Shown: positions 46,315-56,208, counted from the stretch's first letter. The stretch is DNA of 64,000 bases from Symmachiella macrocystis (GCF_007860075.1 NZ_SJPP01000002.1:558001-622000), one strand, 5' to 3'. Translations and numbers: made by a program. Notes: generated from the letters alone by a model not told the origin.

Positions 46315-47598
46315 ATGTCTCAAGAACTCATTCAACGGCTGACCGCGGAATTGGAAACGATTCCACTGATCGATCCCCATTCCCATATCAACCCCCACTC
46401 TGCCGCCTCAACGACGCTCGCGGACATCATGGGGTATCACTATTACACCGAATTGGCCCACTCCGCCGGACTACCCAAAGCCCATATCGAAGAGCCCAAT
46501 CTGGATCCCAAGGAAAAAGTCGCCCGACTCGTTCCAAAACTTGCCGAGTTGGATAACACCGCGCAGTACAGTTGGCTGGTGGAGATGTGCCAATCCTTTT
46601 TCGACTTCCAAGACGAAAACGTGACGGTCGATAACTGGGAATCTCTCTACGACACCGCCGCTGCAAAAATGGCCGAACCGGATTGGGAAGACCAAGTCCT
46701 CAAGAAAAGCGGTCTAGAACAGGTGTTCCTCACCAACGATTTCGACGACCCGCTGGAAGGATTCGATACGCACCGCTACGTCCCCTGCCTGCGGACCGAT
46801 GATTTGGTGTTTCATCTCACCAAACCACAAACCCGGGAACGGTTTCAAAAGGCAACAGGAGTTGAAATATCCGATGCCGCGAGTGTCGTCGACGGGATTG
46901 GCAAACTCTTTGAGCACTTCACAAAGAACGGCGCGCGAGCCTGTGCAATTTCATTGCCGCCTGATTTCTCACCACGCCAAGTGTCCGACACCGATGCCAA
47001 TGGAGCTATCGCCGCCTTAGTCTCTGGCGACGAATTGCCTGCTGACCAGTCGGAATCGTTGAGTTGCTTTGTGTTTTGGACATTGGCCGAAAAATGCGCG
47101 GAGTTCAAATTACCATTCGATTTGATGATCGGGGTAAACCGCGGCGTTTATGCCGATGGCGTATTCCAGGGGCAAGACTTGTATGACAAACGGACGTCGT
47201 TGATCAATTACCGTGCGTTGTTTAATGCCTTTCCCCAAGTGACCTTTCCCGTCTCGGTACTGGCCCACACCAGCAACCAAGAACTGGTGAGTTACAGTTG
47301 GATTTTCCCGAATGTGGTCACCAACGGACATTGGTGGTACTCCAACATACCAGTCTATATCGAGCACGATTGCCGTAGTCGTCTGCAGGCGGTCCCCAAG
47401 ACCAAACAGATCGGCTATTACAGCGATATGTACAAGTTAGAATTTGGGCTGCCGAAGTTCGCAATGTACCGCCGGATCTTGGCCTCTGCTTTGGCGGGTG
47501 ATTTCGTCATCGGTCGCGGCTGGTCCGAATCGCGCGCCGCGGAATTGGGCCAACTGGTCCTGCGGGGGAACGTCGAAAGCATTTTCAACGTCGGTTGA
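46315..47598 (+). CDS. Uronate-isomerase-like amidohydrolase
   Basis: A 427-residue protein of the metal-dependent hydrolase superfamily. IPLIDPHSHINPHSA near the N-terminus is the first metal motif (HxH), as in uronate isomerase UxaC. Motifs VLAHTSNQELVSYSWIFPNVVTNGHWWYSN and the C-terminal GRGWSESRAAELGQLVLRGN (an Arg/Glu-rich substrate region) fit this family. UxaC interconverts glucuronate and fructuronate in uronic acid breakdown. It differs from classical UxaC in sequence and its reaction is not proven. The GTG at 46294 is a poorer start. A mannonate-dehydratase-like gene begins at the other end of the window. Confidence 0.75.
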   Translation: MSQELIQRLTAELETIPLIDPHSHINPHSAASTTLADIMGYHYYTELAHSAGLPKAHIEEPNLDPKEKVARLVPKLAELDNTAQYSWLVEMCQSFFDFQDENVTVDNWESLYDTAAAKMAEPDWEDQVLKKSGLEQVFLTNDFDDPLEGFDTHRYVPCLRTDDLVFHLTKPQTRERFQKATGVEISDAASVVDGIGKLFEHFTKNGARACAISLPPDFSPRQVSDTDANGAIAALVSGDELPADQSESLSCFVFWTLAEKCAEFKLPFDLMIGVNRGVYADGVFQGQDLYDKRTSLINYRALFNAFPQVTFPVSVLAHTSNQELVSYSWIFPNVVTNGHWWYSNIPVYIEHDCRSRLQAVPKTKQIGYYSDMYKLEFGLPKFAMYRRILASALAGDFVIGRGWSESRAAELGQLVLRGNVESIFNVG

Positions 47599-47863
47599 CG
47601 CTGGTCAGCCCTCTCAAAATGATTCGGAAATCGGTTACGCTCTGCGATCTTTTTACGGGCTGATTAACTGCCTGTTGCATGCGGCTGCGCCGAAGCTTAG
47701 AATCGAGAAACATCGGTGCAGGGCAGCTGCAGCTTGCGCCGAGGTCCGTGAAAACCGTTATATTGGCCGGAAATTGAATAGAGAATCACGTTCTGCGTGG
47801 ATCCCTCCGGCTTTGATTCGATAGTTTCTGTTTTTGCCCTCCTCAATTACGATCATATCCGCC

Positions 47864-49531
47864 ATGGCGTCCCTGGTTTTGCTCAAGGGTGGTGAAGCCC
47901 TCGAATATCAACTGTCCGACAGTGAATGCACGATCGGGCGGCATCCCGACTGCGCGATCCAACTCGATTCCAATATGGTCTCGCGACATCACGCGCGAAT
48001 TGTTCCACGGGATGACGCCTTTTTCCTCGAAGATTTGGGCAGCGGCAACGGCACGCTCATCAATGGCAAGCGTGTGTTGGAACCGGTTGCCCTCTGCGAC
48101 GATGACCGCATCAAACTTGGCCCGTTGCTGTTGCGGTTCCAGGACACAGCCTCCCCGCGAACCGGCGAACCGGTCCCTGCGTTTGACCTGGATATCACCG
48201 GCGAAGAGGATGATGACGATGATCCGGGAACGATCATGGGGACCATCACCTCCAAAGGTCTGTTCGGCCAGTTGGAGGTACGCCCCGAAGCCAAGCTGGA
48301 TGCCATTTTGCAAATCAGCAGCAGTTTGGCGGGCACGGTCGACTTGGATTCCCTGTTGCCCAAAATCCTCGACACGTTGTTCACAGTGTTCCCCCACGCC
48401 GATCGGGGCGTGGTCATGCTTAAGGATCCCGTCCGCGGCAACATGATTCCCAAGGCGATCAAACATCGTCTGGACGAACAAGACGAGTCGGTGAAGATCA
48501 GCCGCACAATTTTAAACAAAGTCCTTGCGGAAAAGACCGGGATTCTCTCAGCCGATGCGGCTACCGATGTGCGTTTCGAGGCCAGTGAATCGATTTCTAA
48601 CCTGACGATTCGCTCGATGATGTGCGTACCGCTATTGGGGTTGGACGGTGAGCCCATGGGCGTGATCAATATCGATACGCAAAACCCTTTCAACCAATTC
48701 AAAAATGAGGACTTAGAGTTGCTGATGGCGGTCGCCGGCCAGGCAGCGCTTTCCTACGACAACGCGCGTTTGCTAGTTTCCCATATGGAGAAGGAAAAGC
48801 AAGACGGCGAAATGTCGATCGCCCGCAGCGTGCAAAAATCGTTGTTGCCCGAACAAATGCCGGATATCCCCGGCTATCAGTTCTATGCATCGTACGAGGC
48901 GGCTCAAGCAGTCGGCGGAGATTACTTTGACGTGATTCGCCTCAGTGACCGCAAAATCTGTTTGGCATTTGGCGACGTCGCCGGCAAGGGCGTGCCGGCA
49001 TCGTTGGTGATGTCGCGTCTCTCCAGCGCGGTGCAAAGCACGATGCAATTTGTCTCCGACGGAGTGGATGCCGTAAACCGCATCAACAATCACATGTGCA
49101 ATCGCGCCTGCGAAGGGCGATTTGTCACATTTGTGCTCACGATCATTGACTTAAAGACCAACAAAATGCAGGTCGTCAATGCCGGGCACATGTCTCCCAT
49201 CATTCGCAAGACCGACGGCAGTTACGAGGAATTCCCCGAAGATGCGATCGGCGTGCCGATTGGTGTGCTCGAGGACTTTGAATTCAAAGCCACCAACCGG
49301 ACGATTGCGCCGGGAGAAACCGTTGTGATCTATACCGACGGCGTGAGCGAGGCGATGGACCACGACAGTACGCTCTACGGGCTCGATCATCTGCGGGAAT
49401 TTGTCTGCCAAGGGCCGGCTGATCCGGCGGAATTGGGACAGATGATCCTTGCGGATGTGAAACGGCATGCGAATGGACGTCCGCAAAATGACGACATCAC
49501 GCTGATGAGTTTCGGCCGCTTAAGTCACTAA
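47864..49531 (+). CDS. FHA-GAF-SpoIIE serine phosphatase
   Basis: A 555-residue regulator. FHA domain 1-105: GR at 25-26, SRHH (40-43) and [11 protein letters not shown] bind phospho-threonine. GAF-like domain about 145-300 (sensing a small molecule). PP2C/SpoIIE domain about 320-555: [17 protein letters not shown] (about 369, metal ligand Asp), [10 protein letters not shown], and the closing [14 protein letters not shown] 47864 was preferred to 47834. RsbU-type phosphatases control sigma-factor or anti-anti-sigma partner switching; no such partner is in the window. Cytoplasmic. The coding stop merges with an element at 49530. Confidence 0.92.
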   Translation: MASLVLLKGGEALEYQLSDSECTIGRHPDCAIQLDSNMVSRHHARIVPRDDAFFLEDLGSGNGTLINGKRVLEPVALCDDDRIKLGPLLLRFQDTASPRTGEPVPAFDLDITGEEDDDDDPGTIMGTITSKGLFGQLEVRPEAKLDAILQISSSLAGTVDLDSLLPKILDTLFTVFPHADRGVVMLKDPVRGNMIPKAIKHRLDEQDESVKISRTILNKVLAEKTGILSADAATDVRFEASESISNLTIRSMMCVPLLGLDGEPMGVINIDTQNPFNQFKNEDLELLMAVAGQAALSYDNARLLVSHMEKEKQDGEMSIARSVQKSLLPEQMPDIPGYQFYASYEAAQAVGGDYFDVIRLSDRKICLAFGDVAGKGVPASLVMSRLSSAVQSTMQFVSDGVDAVNRINNHMCNRACEGRFVTFVLTIIDLKTNKMQVVNAGHMSPIIRKTDGSYEEFPEDAIGVPIGVLEDFEFKATNRTIAPGETVVIYTDGVSEAMDHDSTLYGLDHLREFVCQGPADPAELGQMILADVKRHANGRPQNDDITLMSFGRLSH

Positions 49532-49621
49532 AACCAGTTTCAAAACCCTCTGGCGCATCTCACTTACACGGATCTGTAAGTTTCGAGAACAAGCGCAAAC
49601 GAGTTTTGAATCTGGTTTTTG
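49530..49621 (+). repeat. ~90-bp dispersed element, copy B, with 17-bp terminal inverted repeats
   Basis: Begins AAAACCAGTTTCAAAAC overlapping the SpoIIE gene stop codon and ends GTTTTGAATCTGGTTTTTG. The two ends pair over 17 bp with one mismatch (49530-49546 and 49603-49619). A smaller palindrome (CTTACA/TGTAAG, around 49563-49580) sits in the middle. The final TTTTT could act as a terminator. Matches copy A at 46195-46284. Confidence 0.6.
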
Positions 49622-49694
49622 GTGACCACAACTCCCGCCGTGCGAATCCATTGTCATGGCCCGATCGCCGGCGGGGCGGACTTGTGTGCAGACA

Positions 49695-50000
49695 TTAGTC
49701 GCGGTTATAGCCCAGTCCTCGGACGACTTCGAGAACTTCGCTCCACGTGGGAAATTGACGGCCGCTGCTCCGCTTGTATTTGTCCATAGCCTTCATGAAT
49801 TCAATTTCGTCATCCGTATAGTCTCGTTCGCAAGTGGTCGGATCGATTTGACGGCGACGCTCCACTTTCGGACGCGAAGTTTTCGCAGCGACGGCCGTTC
49901 CCGCTGCATCATTTTCCCCGCTAGGTTGATCGGCTTTGAGCACTTTGTTCACACGTCGGTCAACTTTAGAATCCGCATCCATTTTGCTGTAAGCCACCAT
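49695..50000 (-). CDS. Conserved small hypothetical protein
   Basis: A 101-residue soluble protein. The ATG at 50000 has GAGG about nine bases upstream; the longer frame to 50081 lacks support. The N-terminal half is low complexity and charged; the C-terminal part [20 protein letters not shown]...[21 protein letters not shown] looks like an ordered helical motif, a pattern I recall in planctomycete small proteins. No catalytic motif. Function unknown. Located between two FHA genes, convergent with the SpoIIE gene. Confidence 0.6.
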   Translation of the reverse strand: MVAYSKMDADSKVDRRVNKVLKADQPSGENDAAGTAVAAKTSRPKVERRRQIDPTTCERDYTDDEIEFMKAMDKYKRSSGRQFPTWSEVLEVVRGLGYNRD

Positions 50001-50317
50001 CGGCACCGCCTCTTGTCTTAGGGAATGTTCACAAGAATCGTCCTTGAATAACGCGCGTTCGCCTCGCGTCGTCTTTTTCACCAGCTCGTCCCGAGCCTCT
50101 GTGCTACAGAACTATACACCCTCAAATCGATGATGTTGCCAAAAAGCGACGCGATGTAGATTTCCGACTACGTTATCGGTACGAATCGGTGGAACTTTCG
50201 CGATCCGATAAAGTTGCCGGATAATTCTGGTGGGCCGAATGTAACGGTTATTGCAAATCAATTTCCCACGAAATGATGGCTGCAGCGGACTGTGCACCAG
50301 CGCACCGCTACAATTCG

Positions 50318-50515
50318 CTAAGACTTCGTCGATTCCTTGGCGATGGCACGTGCTGCGCGATAAGCGTGACGAACCGTGAAAATCCGGGCTTCGATCTGTT
50401 CCTCACCGTAATACTTGCCATGCTCACTAGTCGGCAAACCAGCCAATGCGAGGGTGAGCGGCAATAGGTCGAGAAACTCTTGATACTTGTGTTGGGTATC
50501 AGAAGTATTCGGCAT
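50318..50515 (-). CDS. Small conserved helical protein
   Basis: A 65-residue protein, start ATG 50515 with GGAG eight bases upstream. The sequence YQEFLDLLPLTLALAGLPTSEHGKYYGEEQIEARI reads as two amphipathic helices, and the ending HAYRAARAIAKESTKS is basic. I recall similar short genes in planctomycetes. No signal peptide or membrane helix that is certain; the LLPLTLALAGL stretch is hydrophobic but short. Downstream of the second FHA gene on the same strand. Function unknown. Confidence 0.6.
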   Translation of the reverse strand: MPNTSDTQHKYQEFLDLLPLTLALAGLPTSEHGKYYGEEQIEARIFTVRHAYRAARAIAKESTKS

Positions 50516-50900
50516 GCGATGATCTCCATACGATTGGGGAGTCAAAATGGATGAACGCGTACGGGCGCAATCGGCGATCCGCGATTCCAGCAAGCAGACA
50601 AGATTCGGAATCCGGCGGCGCGCGATCACCGGGCAATTAAGCCGAATGGTCGGGATATCGCATCGACCGACGCGCCCGACGACTGATCGCGATACCACAC
50701 AACAGAGGATCGCAACGAATCGTCATTATACGCCGAACGAGTCGCGGACTCCATGCGAAAGATTCGCCTGCCATGGATCTTCAGCGAATTTGGCCCCCGA
50801 CAAGCGGTAGGCATACTCGGGAAAATCCTAGCTTCCCCAGGAAGGGCGACCCGAGCCATTGCGGGTCTCGCCCATTCTTGCATCCACGTCCTCGCTGAGG
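50516..50900. other. Intergenic region, 385 bp
   Basis: Between the FHA gene stop (50901) and the small helical gene, both on the minus strand. Short frames here look accidental; no terminator or repeat seen. Confidence 0.35.
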
Positions 50901-51896
50901 TTATTGCCCCAGCGGTCGGTGCGTGTACTGACGGATAATATCCGCAGCGGCAGTCCGAGGGTCAATTTCAGTAGAAGCCGCTGCCGGTTTTTCATCGGAT
51001 TTTGCACTAGCCGGCTCGACTGCGCCCGTTTCTTCGGGGTTAGGCAACCGTACGTCCATCTCGTCAATTGTCGGCTGTTTTTCCGCGGCAGGCGGCTCAG
51101 CGGCAGGTGGCGGCGACGCTTCTTGCGGCGGATGCTGTTGCGGTGCCATCTGCACTGGTTGCGGATATTGCGGAGGATACTGCTGCGGCATCATTGGCAT
51201 TTGCTGCCCGTATTGTTGCGGCATCATCGGCATCTGCTGAGGATACTGCATAGGATACTGCTGCGGCATCATCGGCTGTTGATACTGCGGCATCATCATC
51301 GGCTGTTGATACTGCTGAGCCGGGGCAGGGGGTGCCTCTGGCGGTGGCGCGTTTTCGCTCCCACCACGGGGGGGAATTGAGACCGTATCGTCGCCATAAA
51401 CCGCTGAAGGCGTCTCGTAAGCGGTGTCCTCGTTCATGGCCGGTAACGTGATTGTTTCCTGGGACAAAACGCTATCGTCTTGTGCGGGCGTCTCAGAGGG
51501 TCGCGAAGCAGGAGGCGGGGTGTCATTCGATGTGAATGCGTCCGTTTCCAGCAAAGCAGCGTCTGCCAGTATGTCCTCATTGCTAACCGCAGGGGCGTCG
51601 ACATCGCGTACGGAAACTTCAAATAACAGCTTCCCGATCGCCAATTTGTCGCCGTCTTTGAGAACAACCTGCCCTTGAATCCGTTCTGAATTCACGTATG
51701 TCCCATTCGTGCTGCCGAGATCACGAATTCGCACAGTGTATTCGTCCACAGTCAGCACACAGTGGTGCCGACTGATCAGGTCATTGTTGGGTCGCAAATG
51801 GCAATCCTTTTCCCGTCCGATGAGAAACTTCTTCATCGTCAACGGAATCACTTTGCCTTGTTGCTTGCCGCCAATGACTTTCATTTCCGCTTGCAT
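50901..51896 (-). CDS. FHA-domain protein with Pro/Gln/Met/Tyr-rich repeat tail
   Basis: A 331-residue protein. Residues about 1-98 are an FHA domain (IGREKDC at 26-32, LISRHHCVL with SRHH, LGSTNGTYVNSERI), complete for phospho-Thr binding. After an acidic linker, about 203-270 are low-complexity repeats of the type PMMPQQYP/QQMPMMPQQY. The final part DPRTAAADIIRQYTHR is a short helix. No membrane segment seen. Start ATG 51896 chosen; GTG 51908 is an alternative. It reads as a scaffold or adaptor responding to Ser/Thr kinases, which are numerous in planctomycetes; its partner is unknown. Two hairpins lie in its leader (see next entry). Confidence 0.85.
   Translation of the reverse strand: MQAEMKVIGGKQQGKVIPLTMKKFLIGREKDCHLRPNNDLISRHHCVLTVDEYTVRIRDLGSTNGTYVNSERIQGQVVLKDGDKLAIGKLLFEVSVRDVDAPAVSNEDILADAALLETDAFTSNDTPPPASRPSETPAQDDSVLSQETITLPAMNEDTAYETPSAVYGDDTVSIPPRGGSENAPPPEAPPAPAQQYQQPMMMPQYQQPMMPQQYPMQYPQQMPMMPQQYGQQMPMMPQQYPPQYPQPVQMAPQQHPPQEASPPPAAEPPAAEKQPTIDEMDVRLPNPEETGAVEPASAKSDEKPAAASTEIDPRTAAADIIRQYTHRPLGQ
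51152..51318. repeat. Degenerate tandem repeat inside the FHA gene
   Basis: About 165 bp of imperfect repetition of units such as ATACTGCTGCGGCATCATCGG and shorter CTGTTGATACTG forms, encoding the (MPMMPQQY)n region. Likely variable between strains through slippage. Confidence 0.6.
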
Positions 51897-52356
51897 GTGT
51901 GGAATCACTCCGCCAATAGATTGATCGGTAAAGCCAAAGGAATCGGGCGATGCGCTTAAGAGGTAGATGACGATTCACGTCATAGCGACGCGACCGATAT
52001 CAGGTTTGTGCACCCTTAGCAACGACTGCGAAATGGGCGACTGTCGCCCTCGGTGACTTCCCCTTTTCCTCCTGGGGGATAACCCTCGTTCACGGTTCGT
52101 TGAGCGAACGTCGCTCAACTGCGTTACTAAGTAAAACCAACTAGAAGTGACGTGCAGTACGAAAAAGAAATGCAATAAAATCAGATATATCGCCAAAGTA
52201 CCAGTACCAATCCAAATTGTCAAACAAAACATCTCAAAACCACGTAAAACTTTGGGATACGTCCGACGTTTTCAATAATTAATCACACTAGAAATTACGG
52301 GAAAATACCAAGGAATTCGCGCTACTCCATCGAAATCTAAAAAAATTAAAAAGTTG
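51897..52356. other. Intergenic region, AT-rich, with two palindromes
   Basis: Upstream of the FHA gene. GGGCGA/TCGCCC (52035-52049) and the perfect 9-bp palindrome GTTGAGCGA/TCGCTCAAC with 3-nt loop (52099-52119) may be operators or leader hairpins. From about 52135 to 52350 the sequence is strikingly AT-rich (poly-A tracts near 52336-52350) compared with the surrounding genes. No gene seen. Confidence 0.5.
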
Positions 52357-53109
52357 TCATTGCGCGAAGCTTCCATCAGTTTTGTATCGGTTTTGCTGAA
52401 GTTTTGCGGCCATCTCCAATGTGTTTTTTGGTGCAGCGTCCAAATATCTTGCTTCTCCAAATAGTTCGGCGACTGAAATGGCCAACTTTTGGACCAACCC
52501 TTGGCCCTGCGAACACTTCAAACCCAAATCATGGAGGCCCGGCAAGTCCCCGGCATGGGGTGAGGATGCCATCAGCAGACTGCCGTGCTGTAATACGGCG
52601 CCGCGACGACGACGCTGTGCGCTGCCGAGGACCTTATGCTGACCAATCAGCACATCATTGGCATCTCCCCGCTGAAAGCAGAGAAATGAGTCGTCAGCGA
52701 ATGCAGCCGTTGAGCCTCGCCTTTGAGACATAACCCCCAATTCAGCCAATACACCGATGATCCGGTCATGGACCGCTGCGTACAACTCGGGGGGATTGCG
52801 CGCTCTGGGATGCTGTGTTGGAACCACGACCGAGTAGGTCCACTCGTGGTGATGCAAAATCGCGCCGCCGCCGGAGAGACGCTTCACGACCGGCAAGCTG
52901 CGGAGCTCGGCAGGGATTTCGCGATCTTGGAAGTAACCCAGTGACACAGTCGGCTCAGACCATCGGTACCATCTCAGCCAACATTGCCCCTCATTCGCCC
53001 CCGACTCCAACAATGCCTCATCCAACGCCATATTCCACGTCCCGGTTTGCGGCGCATTTTGTACCAGCACTTGGCAAACGGTTGTCGGGGATGCCGCGGG
53101 ATCATTCAC
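52357..53109 (-). CDS. Lipoate-protein ligase A family protein (GTG start)
   Basis: A 250-residue protein of the biotin/lipoate ligase fold. RWYRWSEPTVSLGYFQ (substrate-binding loop start), VVKRLSGGGAILHHHEWTYSVVVP with the RLSGGGA motif, and the catalytic Lys in VLIGQHKVLGSAQRRRR are classic. It should attach lipoate or octanoate to the lipoyl domains of complexes such as GcvH. The start overlaps the stop of gcvPB by 8 bp, so translation is coupled. This position makes GcvH its likely client. It lacks the long C-terminal accessory domain of E. coli LplA. Which donor it uses (free lipoate or octanoyl-ACP) is not determined. Confidence 0.88.
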   Translation of the reverse strand: MNDPAASPTTVCQVLVQNAPQTGTWNMALDEALLESGANEGQCWLRWYRWSEPTVSLGYFQDREIPAELRSLPVVKRLSGGGAILHHHEWTYSVVVPTQHPRARNPPELYAAVHDRIIGVLAELGVMSQRRGSTAAFADDSFLCFQRGDANDVLIGQHKVLGSAQRRRRGAVLQHGSLLMASSPHAGDLPGLHDLGLKCSQGQGLVQKLAISVAELFGEARYLDAAPKNTLEMAAKLQQNRYKTDGSFAQ

Positions 53110-54562
53110 AAGTGGGCGTCCATCTCAGGTTGGGTTGGCGGGCGGCTTTGACGTCATCGGGACGGCGAACCGGCGTGGTGTGCGGAGCCGCATGCACATA
53201 GTCGGCATCTTCTTCTGAAATGGCCAAGATCGCCGCCGCGAATGCATCGAGCGTTTCTTTCGATTCGGTTTCCGTCGGTTCCACCATCACCGCTTCGGGA
53301 ACGACCATCGGAAAGTAGACCGTCGGGGCATGGAAACCGTAATCCAGCAACCGCTTGGCGATGTCCATAGCCGTGATCCCTTTTTTCGTCGCCAACGATT
53401 TGGCTGTGGCGACGAATTCGTGCATGCAACGATCCCCCTGCGGGACCGGCAAGACTCCCTTCAATTTTGCCAGCAGATAGTTTGCATTCAGGACAGCATT
53501 TTCAGAGACCTCGCGCAGCCCCTGTGCACCCAGCGTGCGTAGGTAACAATATCCGCGTAGCAGGATGCCGACATTGCCGAAGAAACTCCGCACTCGGCCA
53601 ATGGATTTGGCCGGCTGCTCGAGTTGAAATTCTCCGGTGTCATTTTTGGCGACAACAGGTCCGGGCAAATATTCCGCTAAAAAATCACGGACGGCAATCG
53701 GTCCCGAACCGGGTCCGCCTGCGCCGTGTGGACCGGTGAAGGTTTTGTGCACGTTGTAGTGCATCATGTCGCCGCCGAAATCGCCGGGACGCGTGATGCC
53801 CAAAATCGCATTCATGTTTGCGCCGTCAATGTATACCAAGCCCCCCGCGGCATGGACCATCTCGGCAATGGTACCAATCTCGCGTTCAAACATTCCCAAC
53901 GTGTTGGGATTGGTGATCATGAACACGGCGGTCTGATCGTCTAACTGTTCTTTGAGCAAATCGAGATCAACAAACCCCTTGTCTGTGCTGGGCAATTGCA
54001 CGCATTCGAAGCCGGCGATGTTCGCACTCGCCGGGTTCGTGCCATGGGCACTATCGGGGAAGAGCACCTTGGTTCGTTTTTCACCGCGATCACGAAAATA
54101 CGCCGCCGCGACCAAAAGCGCCGCCAATTCCCCTTGCGCTCCGGCCGCCGGTTGCAGCGAGACGGCTGGCAATCCCGCAATTTCGGCCAACATCTCCTGG
54201 GTTTCGAACAGCATCTGCAACATGCCTTGCGACGAATGCGCTGTGGCATAGGGGTGCAAGTCGACCAACCCGGGCAGCGCCGCCAAGCGTTCGTGCCGCT
54301 TGGGGTTGTACTTCATCGTACAACTCCCCAACGGATAAAAATGCGTGTCGACCGACATGTTCAGCGTCGACAGATTCACATAGTGGCGAATCACTGCCGG
54401 CTCGGTCACTTCCGGCAATTCAGGTAACGATTTGGACCGCTGAGCGGCGGGAATCATTTCATCCAATGCGCCTTCAGGAACATCCGATGCGGGAAACGTT
54501 ATTCCGCGTCGTCCCGGATGCGATTGGTCGAACAGCAATTGCGTGGCTTGTGTATTACGCAT
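53102..54562 (-). CDS. gcvPB: Glycine dehydrogenase (decarboxylating) subunit 2
   Basis: A 486-residue PLP protein, half of the two-subunit P-protein of the glycine cleavage system. The start ATG 54562 (MRNTQATQLLFDQSHPG) was chosen; an open frame upstream is not homologous. GSCTMKYNPKRHERLAALPG, AHGTNPASANIAGF and the PLP-lysine region YNVHKTFTGPHGAGGPGSGP (about residue 270) are conserved. With GcvPA it decarboxylates glycine and transfers aminomethyl to lipoyl-GcvH. It follows gcvPA by 74 bp. Confidence 0.95.
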   Translation of the reverse strand: MRNTQATQLLFDQSHPGRRGITFPASDVPEGALDEMIPAAQRSKSLPELPEVTEPAVIRHYVNLSTLNMSVDTHFYPLGSCTMKYNPKRHERLAALPGLVDLHPYATAHSSQGMLQMLFETQEMLAEIAGLPAVSLQPAAGAQGELAALLVAAAYFRDRGEKRTKVLFPDSAHGTNPASANIAGFECVQLPSTDKGFVDLDLLKEQLDDQTAVFMITNPNTLGMFEREIGTIAEMVHAAGGLVYIDGANMNAILGITRPGDFGGDMMHYNVHKTFTGPHGAGGPGSGPIAVRDFLAEYLPGPVVAKNDTGEFQLEQPAKSIGRVRSFFGNVGILLRGYCYLRTLGAQGLREVSENAVLNANYLLAKLKGVLPVPQGDRCMHEFVATAKSLATKKGITAMDIAKRLLDYGFHAPTVYFPMVVPEAVMVEPTETESKETLDAFAAAILAISEEDADYVHAAPHTTPVRRPDDVKAARQPNLRWTPTCE

Positions 54563-54636
54563 GTTTGAGATATTTCCGCGTGATCGTGGTACTGCAACAG
54601 TAGGGCCGCGAGGGTAGGGGAAGCAACGTGTGATGA

Positions 54637-55971
54637 TTATTGGGCGAGAGCATCCGCTAAAGCGTCGATCTCGTGCCGCGTCCGGCATTCGGTTGTGGCT
54701 ACCAATAGGTCGGTTTGATTGCTGGCATCGAATTGAGAGAGCAGGGGACCGATGTCGAATCCGGCCTGGGCGGCTTTGGCCAATGCCTCGGCAGCACCGT
54801 TCTCGCAACGCAACGTGAACTCTTTGAAAAAAGGTCGGTCATACGCCAACGAAAATCCGTCGATCGCCGTCAACCGCTCCGCCACATAGTGCGCCTTGCG
54901 ACAAGACAATTCGGCGACTTCGCCCAATCCCTGTTTGCCAAGCAATGCCATATAGGCTGTCGCTCGCAGGGCAATCAATCCTTGGTTTGTGCAGATATTG
55001 CTGGTTGCTTTATCGCGACGGATATGCTGTTCACGGGCTTGCAGGTTGAGTACAAAACAGGGCCGGCCATCGCGGTCGGTCGTTTCTCCGATCAAACGGC
55101 CCGGCATCTTTCGCATGAACTTCTGCCGGCAGGCCAAGATCCCTAAAAACGGCCCACCGTATTGCAATGGCGTCCCCAAGCTTTGCCCTTCGGCAACAAC
55201 GATGTCCGCGCCGTATTCGCCAGGACGAACCAGCATGCCTAAACTGATGGGATCGCAACTGACGACCGCCAGCGCGCCGACCTCGTGTGCGGCTTCCACC
55301 AATTCGCGAGCTTCTTCTAGGCAGCCGAAGAAGTTGGGTTGTTGAATGACCAAGCAGGCGGTCTGATCATCGAGGGCGTCGCGTACTGCGGCGAAATCAG
55401 CGATTCCGTTGGGGGTGGGGACGACAATCGCTTCACATTCAAGATCACTAAAATAGGTGTCGACCACCGCGCGGTACTCGGGGTGCACGGAGCCGAGTAG
55501 CACCACTTTTTTGTAGCGGCCGGTAACGCGCATCGCCATAAAAGCGGCTTCGCTGACGCTGGTGCCCCCTTCGTACAGGCTGGCGTTGGAGACCTCCATA
55601 CCGGTCAATTGGCAGACCAGCGTTTGAAATTCATAAAACGCCTGCAGGCTTCCTTGACTGGCTTCGGCCTGATAGGGCGTATAGGCGGTGTAAAATTCAC
55701 TGCGGGAGGCAATGGCATCGACGGCGGCCGGGATGAAGTGGTCGTAACAGCCACCACCCATGAAGCAGGTGCCTTGTCGCTCGCTGTTCTGTTTTGCCAG
55801 GTTCCCGAGTGCCGTCTGCAATTCCATTTCCGTCAATGCGGGGGGCATGTCCAGCGGCCGTTTGAGCTGCAATTCGGCAGGAATCTGCGCGAAGAGTTCC
55901 TCAATCGACGCAGCGCCGATCGTGGCCAGCATTTCGCGTTGTTGTTCGGGCGTATTGTCGAGGTAAGCCAC
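54637..55971 (-). CDS. gcvPA: Glycine dehydrogenase (decarboxylating) subunit 1 (GTG start)
   Basis: A 444-residue protein forming the other half of the P-protein. The start is GTG 55971, with GGAGAG five bases upstream. FMGGGCYDHFIPAAVDAIASR, TAYTPYQAEASQGSLQAFYEFQ and YEGGTSVSEAAFMAMRVT are diagnostic of GcvPA. Lys and PLP contacts are shared with GcvPB. The split P-protein occurs in many Gram-positive, archaeal and planctomycete genomes. Second gene of the operon. Confidence 0.95.
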   Translation of the reverse strand: MAYLDNTPEQQREMLATIGAASIEELFAQIPAELQLKRPLDMPPALTEMELQTALGNLAKQNSERQGTCFMGGGCYDHFIPAAVDAIASRSEFYTAYTPYQAEASQGSLQAFYEFQTLVCQLTGMEVSNASLYEGGTSVSEAAFMAMRVTGRYKKVVLLGSVHPEYRAVVDTYFSDLECEAIVVPTPNGIADFAAVRDALDDQTACLVIQQPNFFGCLEEARELVEAAHEVGALAVVSCDPISLGMLVRPGEYGADIVVAEGQSLGTPLQYGGPFLGILACRQKFMRKMPGRLIGETTDRDGRPCFVLNLQAREQHIRRDKATSNICTNQGLIALRATAYMALLGKQGLGEVAELSCRKAHYVAERLTAIDGFSLAYDRPFFKEFTLRCENGAAEALAKAAQAGFDIGPLLSQFDASNQTDLLVATTECRTRHEIDALADALAQ

Positions 55972-56208
55972 CAGTTCTCTCCATCAAAGTATCACCGCGC
56001 GCCGCCGCAACCGGCGGATGCTCCGCCCCATGCGAAATTCGAAAACGGCAAGTTGTCAAAGAAATATCAGCATGCAAACCGACGACGACGGCGTCGCATC
56101 GATTCCGTGCACGGCCGCCATCTATCCAACGGTCGCCGGCAGGGGACCCACTAGGCAGCCGTCAGTTGGCAATTCGTCTCAGTCTGCTTTGGCTAAGCCA
56201 GCTTTGGT

